Shown: in pieces, positions 1-7,493 of the stretch
Position numbering within the stretch: the first letter of the stretch is position 1
Layout of the letters: the number at the start of each line of letters is the position of its first letter
NCBI GenBank assembly: GCA_013336165.1
Contig: JAAXUF010000004.1
Span: 1-64,000 of the forward strand
DNA from: Coriobacteriia bacterium
GTDB lineage: Bacteria; Actinomycetota; Coriobacteriia; Anaerosomatales; JAAXUF01
Length of the DNA stretch: 64,000 nucleotides
Direction: 5' to 3'
Made by a program: the position numbers and the translations under genes
The notes under the pieces: model-generated
The model's input: only the letters and a program-made list of their open reading frames with translations
Told to the model about the DNA's origin: nothing
Databases searched by the model: none

Positions 1-86
1 GCTACTGGAACACCAAGAGGTACCAGCCGAAACTGAAAGGGCTGAGCCCGGAACAATTCCGGACCCAGTCCGTGGACGCCGCTTGA
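1..86 (+). CDS. IS3-family transposase, C-terminal 27 residues (partial)
   Basis: Reading from base 3, the frame encodes YWNTKRYQPKLKGLSPEQF and ends RTQSVDAA before TGA at 84-86. The block with an aromatic residue, N-x-K-R, then LKGLSP-x-Q-[FY]-R is the conserved end of the DDE integrase domain of IS150/IS3 OrfB transposases. The catalytic DDE residues lie upstream, outside the window, so activity cannot be judged. The terminal repeat immediately downstream supports the assignment. Confidence 0.8.
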   Translation, partial: YWNTKRYQPKLKGLSPEQFRTQSVDAA

Positions 87-125
87 GACCCCTATTAAGC
101 CGTCCAGCTTTTGGGGTCTAGTTCA
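1..125 (+). mobile_element. Right end of an IS3-family (IS150-type) insertion sequence
   Basis: The left edge of the window holds the last codons of a transposase and then a terminal repeat at 101-125 that finishes in GGGGTCTAGTTCA. This has the shape of an IS150-group right end, where a run like GTCCAACTTTTTGGG precedes the tip. The element continues beyond base 1, so its full length, left repeat and target duplication cannot be seen. Sequence after 125 returns to normal chromosomal content, with a ferredoxin gene ending at 161. Confidence 0.75.
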
Positions 126-160
126 ATATCCGGCCCTTCTTGCTGAACAGACTCGTGGGG

Positions 161-337
161 CTAGTTCTGAGAAATAGCACCGTTCGGGCATGCGTCCACG
201 CAGATTCCGCACTCGGTGCAGCCGGCAGGCCGACTCAGGACGGCCGTATCCTCGAGATCGTAACAGCTGTTCGGGCACTCATCGACGCAGATACCGCAAG
301 CTGTGCACACTTCCTTGTCAACTACGGGCACTGACAT
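161..337 (-). CDS. 2[4Fe-4S] ferredoxin
   Basis: A 58-residue clostridial-type ferredoxin, a soluble low-potential electron carrier of anaerobes. Two cluster motifs are visible, CTACGICVDECP near residue 11 and CTECGICVDACP near residue 41, each with the C-x2-C-x2-C-x3-C-P spacing that binds a [4Fe-4S] cluster. The ATG at 337 is chosen because GGAGAGG lies about 8 bases upstream; an earlier in-frame ATG would add seven unrelated residues. It stands alone, 36 bp from the IS end and about 110 bp from the upstream cassette. The redox partner is unknown, though several Fe-S oxidoreductases lie within the window. Confidence 0.92.
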   Translation of the reverse strand: MSVPVVDKEVCTACGICVDECPNSCYDLEDTAVLSRPAGCTECGICVDACPNGAISQN

Positions 338-450
338 TGTCCATCCTCTCCAAAGCAAACAAGTGATTCACGCCGGTTATCGCATGCTAGCGCTCTGCGC
401 CCTGCATGGGCAAGTTTCCCGCTCTCCGTCGCCCGCCAGCCGGATCGCGC

Positions 451-2052
451 TCAAGCACGAACGGCGCCCGCTGACCTGGCTATTTCAGCGATTTCTTCAG
501 GCGTCCACATACAGAAGGGATAGGTCCTGTCTGTGAGAATATCGGCAGCTGCGCGCTGCGATTCAAGCGACGCCAACCCCGCTTCGTACGCCTCGCGCAC
601 AGGCGAAAGCAGGGCTCCCAACTCTGCGGTGACCTCCCGAATTCGCAGTCCCAAAGCCTTCTTGTCTGCGCCGGGTGCCGAGATGAGCGAGAGCAGGCCG
701 GCCTTCTCGGCGGCAAGCGCATGCGCCGCAGAGCGCTGTTCAGCCGAGTCGAACACGATCTCGCCGAGAAGAGCGTCAGGGTTGTGAACGAGCCGATTCA
801 ACCGCTCCCGCGCCGCAGAGAGTTCCTCATCCGCGATCCGGTGAGCACCAACCGGCAACCGCAGAGTCAGCGAGGCGACCACGAAACCCAGAGGTTCGAC
901 ACCGTAGTAGCGCCGACACACGCCGTCGGTGACCACATCATATCGGCCGCCACCCACGCCATGGATGAAGATATCTGCACAGAACACTCGAGCGAACAGG
1001 GTCAGCGCCAGCGCCTTCGGAACGATCACCATCCCCGCCTGCCGCAACACTCCGACGGCGGAAGGGCCGTCGGATGGCAACTCGGCGGCAAGCTGGCCGT
1101 CGGATGTCCGCAAAGCGACGCACCCACCCGCACACGGCTCAGCCCACAGGCCTGTTCTAATCCCGTTTGAGATCAGCCAGAGCGGAAGCTCATAGCGACC
1201 ATCAGCGAATGCGAGATCCGGGAAGGGCTGAGCCCCCGTTCGCACCTTGTTCGCCGCACGGTACTCACCGAGTTCGGAGTTATGCGCATTCGCAAATCGC
1301 TCTGCGGACAGTGCGAGATCCACCACGAACGTCGCAAACGCCTCCGTGCGGGCCAAGCTGGTCAACGGCAGTTCGCGATAGTCGTTCCCTGCAGCCGCCT
1401 CGTAGCGACGGCGCGCAATTGTGACGAGTTCGGCAAGATTATGCGAATCGGCTACCGATTGGCGCAAGAGTTCGCAGAAGTGACCGACATTGCGCCGCAC
1501 CTTCGTCGCGGGGAGATCTGCAACCATCGCTTCGACCGCCGAGCAGAACTCACCCAGAGCTTGTTCACTCGGCACCGGCGCACAAGCGAAATAGGAACCG
1601 GGCGTCCCGATAGCAAGGTCGACTTTGCAGCGATGTACTTCCGGAGTGAAACACGGTGCGCTTATGCCTACAGACTCGAATCCGTCCGAATCGACAACGA
1701 CATCGATAGCCGTTGCGCCCATATCCTCGGCCAGACGCTGCAGAAGGAAGGCCTTGATCCACACGCCGGGATGGTAGATCTCCGGCTGGTGCCCGGCCAT
1801 GACGATAGGGGCCTCGGGATCGCCCGAGCCGCCCAGAACCACTCCAAGTCTGACGGAGAGATCGGCACCGGCTGCGACCGCTTCCTCGCGAGCCAGCTTT
1901 CGCATCGATTGGGCATCCCGACCGGCGATCGTGAACTGCCACTGTGAAGCTGCAGCGCGATTTGCCGAGGCAAGCGCGGCCCAATCGCTATACGGCGGAA
2001 CCGCGATGAGTTCGTCGTCCCCTGTCGGCAGAGCCGGTTTCGGACGCGTCAT
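451..2052 (-). CDS. BshC-like protein of unknown function, third gene of a GT2/PIG-L cassette
   Basis: A 533-residue soluble protein. Near residue 85 it has AGHQPEIYHPGVWIKAF followed by a VVVDSDG strand. This resembles the N-terminal GQQPGLFGGP...HDF region of the bacillithiol cysteine-adding enzyme BshC. A later FIHGVGGGRYDVV segment fits the BshC second Rossmann-like half, and the C-terminal third looks helical (residues 440-510). The ATG at 2052 follows the PIG-L stop by 4 bases, so the two are translationally coupled. The resemblance is distant and no catalytic residue is established. It may join an amine to another group in a pathway built with the upstream deacetylase, but a wholly different role is possible. 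Confidence 0.6.
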   Translation of the reverse strand: MTRPKPALPTGDDELIAVPPYSDWAALASANRAAASQWQFTIAGRDAQSMRKLAREEAVAAGADLSVRLGVVLGGSGDPEAPIVMAGHQPEIYHPGVWIKAFLLQRLAEDMGATAIDVVVDSDGFESVGISAPCFTPEVHRCKVDLAIGTPGSYFACAPVPSEQALGEFCSAVEAMVADLPATKVRRNVGHFCELLRQSVADSHNLAELVTIARRRYEAAAGNDYRELPLTSLARTEAFATFVVDLALSAERFANAHNSELGEYRAANKVRTGAQPFPDLAFADGRYELPLWLISNGIRTGLWAEPCAGGCVALRTSDGQLAAELPSDGPSAVGVLRQAGMVIVPKALALTLFARVFCADIFIHGVGGGRYDVVTDGVCRRYYGVEPLGFVVASLTLRLPVGAHRIADEELSAARERLNRLVHNPDALLGEIVFDSAEQRSAAHALAAEKAGLLSLISAPGADKKALGLRIREVTAELGALLSPVREAYEAGLASLESQRAAADILTDRTYPFCMWTPEEIAEIARSAGAVRA

Positions 2053-2056
2053 CAGC

Positions 2057-2752
2057 CTATACCAGATCCGTAATGGATCGAAGACAGATCGGCTCAAGTG
2101 CGAAGAACGGCTCCCCATATCGAACGCGCGCCATCGCACCCCATGCGGCGGCCTGCTGCTCGACGAACTCGAGCATCCCGTTGTTCGCGGGGTTCTCGGC
2201 AAATTGCGATTCGTATGCCCCGAGCGCTGCGATCTTGTCCGACAGGTGCTCGGAGACGTCGACGATGAATGACGGTTCGGCGACAAGACGCATGTGCACA
2301 GCCATATACCGGTAGACACGCTCGGGAAAGTACGGCTCGCCCGACATCTTGGTCTTGGTGAGCTTCGCGTAGAAACGTGCCGCCAGTGCGATCTGAGAAG
2401 CCGCAAGATGGTCAGGATGCGCGTCCTGAGGAAACGGCACAAACAGCGTCTGTGGCCGCAACTCCCTGATCACCTCGGCCAACTCCATGCGGGCTTCTAC
2501 AGTATCGAAGAGATAGCGGTTGCTTTGCGTCAAGGTCCGTCGGGTCGCGCCGAGAACCCGTGCGGCCTCCGATGCCTCCGCTGCTCGCCTCTCAGGGGTG
2601 CCGTGCGGGGTAGGTTCACCGTTGGTCAGATCGACCAATCCGACACGCATCCCTTGGCCCACCATCTTGGCAACCGTAGCGCCCATGCCAATCTCGACGT
2701 CGTCAGGATGGGCACCAATGCACAGTACATCGCACAGCGATTCGGTCGTCAT
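2057..2752 (-). CDS. PIG-L family N-deacetylase (BshB1-like)
   Basis: A 231-residue LmbE/PIG-L zinc hydrolase. The metal-binding motif AHPDDVEIGMG is at residues 14-24, and HPDH, the second metal-binding site, is near residue 112. The C-terminal YGEPFFALEP segment matches the BshB1 type of the family. These enzymes remove an N-acetyl group from GlcNAc conjugates such as GlcNAc-malate (BshB), mycothiol precursors or GlcNAc-inositol. The ATG start overlaps the stop of the upstream GT2 gene by 4 bases (ATGA), and the stop is 4 bases before the BshC-like gene, so the three form one transcription unit. The substrate is probably the product of the GT2 enzyme. Confidence 0.88.
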   Translation of the reverse strand: MTTESLCDVLCIGAHPDDVEIGMGATVAKMVGQGMRVGLVDLTNGEPTPHGTPERRAAEASEAARVLGATRRTLTQSNRYLFDTVEARMELAEVIRELRPQTLFVPFPQDAHPDHLAASQIALAARFYAKLTKTKMSGEPYFPERVYRYMAVHMRLVAEPSFIVDVSEHLSDKIAALGAYESQFAENPANNGMLEFVEQQAAAWGAMARVRYGEPFFALEPICLRSITDLV

Positions 2753-3450
2753 CGCTCATCCTCTTCCAAAGCTTGGCTCCACACTGCCATATAGTAAGCC
2801 AGCCGGCGTTCGGGATCATCCAGGAGTTCGCCGAAGGAACGGTCCTGCCCACAATAGATGCGCTCCACCGAAATCTCGCGCACGCTCAGACCGCAACGCC
2901 ACGCCTTAGCCCACAACTCAAGCGGCATTGCGTATCCGCTTTCGCGCAGCCGAATACACTCGATCGCATGGAGTCGGTACGCCTTGAAACCGCAGAATGC
3001 GTCTGTCAGCCCCCAGCCGGTGACACGATTGATCTCACTCGTGACCGTGGCATTGATGCTGCGCCTGTCGTTTGGCGCCACTCCAACCGACGCAGAACCC
3101 GGTAGGTACCGGCTACCTGAAATGATGTCTCCGCCGCTGGCCAGAGCGTCAAGGAACTGCGGTATGTGCGCAGGCTCATGCTGGCCATCGCAATCCATGG
3201 TGATCAGATGCGACACACCCATGTCCGCTGCCAAGCCAAATCCGACCTTCAGAGCGCAGCCATACCCGCAATTGCGGTCGAGGTGCACCGTCGTGATGTC
3301 ACTGCGGGCAGCCAGCACGCGTGGAGTCTCATCCGTCGACCCGTCGTCTACAACTATGATTTCTCCCCTGAAATACCGCCGAACCGCATCTAAGACGGTG
3401 GCGACTGTCGGGGCTTCGTTATAGACGGGCATCAACACTGCGTCGGGCAA
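2749..3450 (-). CDS. Family 2 glycosyltransferase (DPM1/polyprenyl-phosphate mannosyltransferase-like)
   Basis: A 233-residue GT-A fold enzyme with no membrane segment. MPVYNEAPTV at residue 7, EIIVVDDGSTDETP at about residue 31, the metal-binding MDCDGQHEP near residue 88 and GSRYLPG near residue 112 are the classic GT2 motifs. The length suits the soluble DPM1/DolP-mannose synthase subgroup. A TTG start at 3450 is chosen because GAGG lies 8 bases upstream and the NTP-binding strand begins at residue 4. It heads a cassette with PIG-L and a BshC-like gene and would supply the sugar conjugate that PIG-L deacetylates. Acceptor and donor are unknown. Confidence 0.85.
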   Translation of the reverse strand: MPDAVLMPVYNEAPTVATVLDAVRRYFRGEIIVVDDGSTDETPRVLAARSDITTVHLDRNCGYGCALKVGFGLAADMGVSHLITMDCDGQHEPAHIPQFLDALASGGDIISGSRYLPGSASVGVAPNDRRSINATVTSEINRVTGWGLTDAFCGFKAYRLHAIECIRLRESGYAMPLELWAKAWRCGLSVREISVERIYCGQDRSFGELLDDPERRLAYYMAVWSQALEEDER

Positions 3451-3539
3451 GTGGGTATCCTCTTTTTCGTCGGCAAGTCAGTGACAATACCTGTCATGCC
3501 CGGACACGGCAAGCCGCAAACGGTGCGTCGCCCCAGTCC

Positions 3540-3965
3540 TTAGGCCTCAATCCGGTAACTGGTCATGATCTCGACTTGAGGCCCAAACATCCCACGAACC
3601 GAGCAATACTTGTCGTGCGAAAGCTCGATGGCCCGCTCAACCGACTTTGGTTTCACGTCGGAACCCTTCACGACGTAGACGAGCTCGATCCTCGTGTAAA
3701 TCTTTGGGAACTCGTCCTCACGTTGGGTGGCCTCTACCTCCATCTCCAAGCCGGTGAAGGGCTCACGCTTCTTCTCCAGTACCGAAACGACATCCATCGC
3801 CGTGCAACCAGCCAGAGCATAGAGCACGAGTTCAATGGGGCGGGGACCGGTGCTCTCGCCTCCATATTCGGGTGTGGCGTCCAGGACGATCCCGTGGCCG
3901 GCGCTGTCCCACGCCGAGAACTGCCTATTGGCGGACCAACGAACCCTAACCTTATCCAACGCCAT
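3540..3965 (-). CDS. OsmC family peroxiredoxin-like protein
   Basis: A 141-residue OsmC/Ohr-type protein, a family that reduces organic peroxides with a pair of cysteines. GPRPIELVLYALAGCTAMDV near residues 43-62 carries the first conserved Cys, and HDKYCSVRGMF near residue 117 carries the second. The ATG at 3965 has GGAGG 5 bases upstream; a longer in-frame start 11 codons earlier lacks a site. It lies about 90 bp from the GT2 gene and 68 bp after the PilT gene on the same strand. The subgroup is YhfA-like rather than Ohr, whose physiological substrate is uncertain. Confidence 0.9.
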   Translation of the reverse strand: MALDKVRVRWSANRQFSAWDSAGHGIVLDATPEYGGESTGPRPIELVLYALAGCTAMDVVSVLEKKREPFTGLEMEVEATQREDEFPKIYTRIELVYVVKGSDVKPKSVERAIELSHDKYCSVRGMFGPQVEIMTSYRIEA

Positions 3966-4032
3966 GATTACCTCCAAAACAGTAGTGGCGAGCCACAACT
4001 GCGGCCCGCCACATGAGTTCGCGGCCTTGCTC

Positions 4033-5613
4033 CTAGAGCTTGCGACCCACCATGGCTGCCAGTTCTTTGGGATTGCGAGCCTTGCTGATCGCCTCCTGGA
4101 ATGTGATCTTCCCTGCAGTCAGCAGGTTCTTCAGGCTCTGATCGAGCGTCTGCATTCCTTGAGAACCGCCACCTTGGATGATTGTCTCCATTTGGTGCGT
4201 TTTTCCCTCACGGATCAGATTCTGGATCGCCGGAACGCCGAGCATGATCTCCATCGCCATGACTCGTGTCTTGCCGTCGGTACACGGCAGAAGGGTCTGC
4301 GACAGCACACCTTCAAGGCACGTCGAGAGCTGCATCCTTACCTGCGCCTGCTGATGAGGCGGGAATACATCAATGATGCGGTCGATTGTCTCAGGGCCAC
4401 CGGTCGTGTGCAGAGTCGCGAAGACGAGGTGTCCCGTTTCTGCCGCCGTCAACGCCGCAGAAATCGTCTCCAGATCGCGCATTTCGCCGACGAGGATGAC
4501 ATCCGGGTCTTGACGCAACACTCGTTTGAGCGCAGATGCGAACGAAAGAGTGTCCTCGCCCACCTCACGCTGATTGACAAAGCACCTCTTGTTGCGATGC
4601 ATGAACTCGATCGGGTCCTCCATGGTTACGATGTGCAGGGCCTTTGTCGTGTTCACGTGATCGATCATGGCGGCAAGCGTCGTCGACTTGCCCGAGCCAG
4701 TCGGGCCCGTCACGAGTACGAGGCCCCGGGGACGGTCGGCCAAGAATCGGCACACCGGAGGCAGACCGAGTTGTTCCAGCGTCGGGATATCGATCGGGAT
4801 CGCACGGAAGACCGCGCCCATCGAATTACGCTGCTGAAAGACATTGGCCCTGAAACGGGAGACCCCCGGAATGCTGTAGGCGAAGTCCAGTTCGAGTTCG
4901 GTCTCGAACCGTTTGCGCTGCTCTTCAGACAGCAGTCCGAGAATCATCTCCGTCGTGTCTCGGGGAGTCAGCGGATTCATATTCTCGATGCGGATGAGTT
5001 CACCCCGCTGGCGAATGCCGGGAGGGCTACCTGCGGTGATGTGCAGGTCGGAACCACCTCTGTCAAGCATAATATGCAAGAGATCGTCGATGTGGGGAAG
5101 CCCGGATGTGCGCCCATCAGTTTGCGGCGCAGCAGTCCCCCGAGAGCCGACAGCAGTGCTCATTGGCACGTCACCTTCACTCCCCGTGGTACGAGGCACG
5201 GCACGTAGGGATTCGTCTTCGCAGAGAGCTATGGAGGGCTTGTAGCCCGCAAGAACCGCGATCCTCTCGGCGATCGGTTCCACAGAGCCGACCGAGGACA
5301 GTTCGTCAACCGCACCTGCTCGGTGCGCTCTCGCCGATGACTCCACTCCCGTCTCCGGATTGATGATCACAACGGGAACGTCGCGCGTGGCCGCGTCCGA
5401 CTTCACCCGCTCGGCGAAGGCGAAACCGTCCATGCCGGGCAGCTTCGCCTCGACTACCAACACATCCGGCACGTTCTGCTCGAGAATGCCAAAGGCCCGC
5501 GGCGCCGAAATGGCACTGGTCACTTCGAGGCCGGGCGCCCTTTCGAGCAGAGCCGTCTTCACGCTCAACACGAAACGGGCGTCATCATGGACTATCAGCG
5601 CCGTCTTGGACAC
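4033..5613 (-). CDS. pilT: PilT-type ATPase with an N-terminal degenerate receiver domain
   Basis: A 526-residue fusion. Residues 4-118 are a CheY-like receiver, but the phosphorylation strand reads VLVVEAKLPGMDGF, with Glu where the phosphoacceptor Asp normally stands, and the C-terminal Lys is missing. A Pro/Thr/Ser linker follows to about residue 175. The rest is a PilT/PilU hexameric retraction ATPase: Walker A GPTGSGKSTT, Asp box TMEDPIEF, QREVG, Walker B VILVGEMRD, and a His box with ATLHTT. It would drive type IV pilus retraction or a similar motor, with output set by the pseudo-receiver. The GTG at 5613 has AAGAGGAG 9 bases upstream; ATGs at 5619 and 5622 are alternatives. No other pilus gene is in the window. 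Confidence 0.88.
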   Translation of the reverse strand: MSKTALIVHDDARFVLSVKTALLERAPGLEVTSAISAPRAFGILEQNVPDVLVVEAKLPGMDGFAFAERVKSDAATRDVPVVIINPETGVESSARAHRAGAVDELSSVGSVEPIAERIAVLAGYKPSIALCEDESLRAVPRTTGSEGDVPMSTAVGSRGTAAPQTDGRTSGLPHIDDLLHIMLDRGGSDLHITAGSPPGIRQRGELIRIENMNPLTPRDTTEMILGLLSEEQRKRFETELELDFAYSIPGVSRFRANVFQQRNSMGAVFRAIPIDIPTLEQLGLPPVCRFLADRPRGLVLVTGPTGSGKSTTLAAMIDHVNTTKALHIVTMEDPIEFMHRNKRCFVNQREVGEDTLSFASALKRVLRQDPDVILVGEMRDLETISAALTAAETGHLVFATLHTTGGPETIDRIIDVFPPHQQAQVRMQLSTCLEGVLSQTLLPCTDGKTRVMAMEIMLGVPAIQNLIREGKTHQMETIIQGGGSQGMQTLDQSLKNLLTAGKITFQEAISKARNPKELAAMVGRKL

Positions 5614-5751
5614 GAACATCATCTCCTCTTGGGGTCGAAGAGCGAGCAATCCACCCATCTCACCCATCCCCCGTCGGCCTATCAAGACAATGTATCGGCT
5701 ATGCGCGCTCGATTCTAAACACAATTTTGAGCACTACTTCGGGTAGGATGT

Positions 5752-7104
5752 TTGGAAACCGCCCCCAACTCGGCCAAACAGAGAGTCGGAGACAACTTGA
5801 TTCGTGTCAATATTGAAAGTCTTGCATACGGTGGTGACTCCATCGCACGCTTGGAAGATGGCCGGACTGCGTTCGTCCGAGGAGGTTGCCCCGGCGACAC
5901 CGTCCTCGCCACGATCGTCGAAGATCGCGATCGTTTCGTTCGAGCGCAGGTCGACGAAATTGTCGTTGCCTCGCCTGATCGTGTCGAACCCCCATGCCCC
6001 TACTTCGGGATCTGCGGTGGCTGCAACTGGCAGCATGTTTCCTATTCAGCACAGCTTGCCGCCAAGCGCAGAATCATCGTCGACGCCTTCCAGCGAATAG
6101 GCCGCTTCGCCAATGCCGAGGAATTCGTCGCCGAGACCGTTCCCTCGGCGACAGAATACGGATACCGCAACAAGATCGAACTCGTCACCGGAAGGTCGGG
6201 TGGCCGACTACAGCTCGGTTATCACAAGGCCGGCTCAGACGAGATAGTGGAGATCGAGTCGTGCCTGCTGCTGCCTCGCAAGCAGCAGACAGCCCCCAAA
6301 GCACTTGCAGGCGCGCTCCGTTATCTGTCCGGCAGGCAGGAACTCGGCATACAGAGAGTCGCCCTCAGGGTGGCCGCGAACACGCAGGACGTCGAGATCG
6401 CCCTGTGGACCGTCCCGGGCCCGTTCCCCCGAAGGCCAGCCGGAACCACGCTTGGACAGGCTCTCAACACCTCAAGCATTGTACGAGTGCTCACCAAAGG
6501 CCCGTCCAACGAACGCAGAGTCTCCGGAGTCGAGGTACTGGCCGGCAACGGCTTCTGGAGAGAGCGTCTCCTCGGCCGCATGATGACCATCTCGGCGCCA
6601 AGCTTCTTCCAAGTGAACACCCAATCCGCCGAGTCCCTGATTCGGGTGGCATTGGCAGGCTTGGCACCCGATGGCTCCGACCGCGCTCTCGACCTCTACG
6701 CGGGCGCAGGGACGTTCACGGCACCTCTGGCCGATGCCGCAGGTGAAGTCATCGCTGTGGAATCGTCATCCAGCGCCATACGCGATCTTCGCCGCAACCT
6801 CGATACCCTTCGCCTTGACGCCGATGTGATCGGCGGCGATGCCGCTCGCGAACTCCCGGACATCGGCTACACCGACGTCGCCCTTGTCGACCCCCCGCGC
6901 GCCGGTCTGCACCCTGAGGTCCTGTCTGCGCTCACCGAGACGGGCGCGAGAGCGATCGCGTACGTGTCCTGCGATCCATCCACACTCGCACGTGATGCGG
7001 CCGCACTCGCTGAGCACGGTTACGCCGTTGCATCGGTTACGCCCGTCGACATGTTCCCTCAGACTTACCACGTGGAAGCCGTCGCACTATTCACACGCGC
7101 ATAG
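5752..7104 (+). CDS. rlmD: RlmD/TrmA-family uracil-C5 RNA methyltransferase with TRAM domain
   Basis: A 450-residue protein. A TRAM RNA-binding domain spans residues 14-72. The [4Fe-4S] ligands follow in CPYFGICGGC near residue 83 with the fourth Cys in EIESC near residue 170. The class I SAM-binding motif LDLYAGAGTF is near residue 313, and the catalytic Cys sits in YVSCDPSTLARD near residue 415. These enzymes make m5U in 23S rRNA (position 1939 or 747) or related sites; the exact target cannot be told from sequence. The TTG start at 5752 is the only start near the TRAM domain. It is divergent from the pilT-like gene across about 138 bp. Confidence 0.9.
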   Translation: METAPNSAKQRVGDNLIRVNIESLAYGGDSIARLEDGRTAFVRGGCPGDTVLATIVEDRDRFVRAQVDEIVVASPDRVEPPCPYFGICGGCNWQHVSYSAQLAAKRRIIVDAFQRIGRFANAEEFVAETVPSATEYGYRNKIELVTGRSGGRLQLGYHKAGSDEIVEIESCLLLPRKQQTAPKALAGALRYLSGRQELGIQRVALRVAANTQDVEIALWTVPGPFPRRPAGTTLGQALNTSSIVRVLTKGPSNERRVSGVEVLAGNGFWRERLLGRMMTISAPSFFQVNTQSAESLIRVALAGLAPDGSDRALDLYAGAGTFTAPLADAAGEVIAVESSSSAIRDLRRNLDTLRLDADVIGGDAARELPDIGYTDVALVDPPRAGLHPEVLSALTETGARAIAYVSCDPSTLARDAAALAEHGYAVASVTPVDMFPQTYHVEAVALFTRA

Positions 7105-7138
7105 TTCAGGGCCGGCTCCTCGAAGCCGACCCTGAACT
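7103..7138. terminator. Bidirectional hairpin terminator
   Basis: AGTTCAGGGCCGGCT at 7103-7117 pairs with AGCCGACCCTGAACT at 7124-7138, a 15-bp stem with one mismatch and a 6-nt loop. It overlaps the stop codon of the methyltransferase gene and lies 36 bp beyond the end of the convergent cytochrome b5-like gene, so it can serve both strands. Confidence 0.75.
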
Positions 7139-7173
7139 TATCTCATCAGCAACAATGCGAAAGTAGCCTCTGG

Positions 7174-7401
7174 CTATACGATCTTCCCGACCTCAGGAAA
7201 ATCTGTGATGTACACGTCGTGAGGCGCCATCGCATGATCCTCGGTCAGATCGGCTCCCGCAGAATGCATGTCGCCGTGCGAGCCCTCATCCCACATGGCG
7301 CTTTCGGAGACGTCGTAGACAATCCCTTCATAAGCGACATATGCGGGCCTGCCGTCTTTGCCATCGAAATCTGCAAGGTCATCGAGCGTGAACTCTTTCA
7401 T
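7174..7401 (-). CDS. Cytochrome b5-like heme-binding domain protein
   Basis: A 75-residue single-domain protein. It starts MKEFTLDDLADFDGKDG, continues PAYVAYEGIVYDVSES and has DMHSAG-x-DLTEDHAMAPHD in the region where cytochrome b5 domains place their two axial His ligands. This short bacterial form is common in anaerobic Gram-positives. GGGAGG lies 5 bases before the ATG. It follows the large flavin/Fe-S oxidoreductase gene on the same strand after 92 bp with no strong terminator between, so the two may be co-transcribed and the b5 protein may be an electron partner. That link is inference. Confidence 0.85.
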   Translation of the reverse strand: MKEFTLDDLADFDGKDGRPAYVAYEGIVYDVSESAMWDEGSHGDMHSAGADLTEDHAMAPHDVYITDFPEVGKIV

Positions 7402-7493
7402 CTATTCCTCCCTGGAGTCCTAGAACGTTGTATTCGTATCTCTCCAGTTGTCGGACACGCATAACAGGCCGCGGCACGCATTTCTCAAGACAA

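Noticed and set aside
3835-5208. Long open frame antisense to the PilT-like gene
   Set aside because: Arg/His-rich, motif-free translation typical of an antisense shadow; the opposite strand encodes intact PilT motifs.
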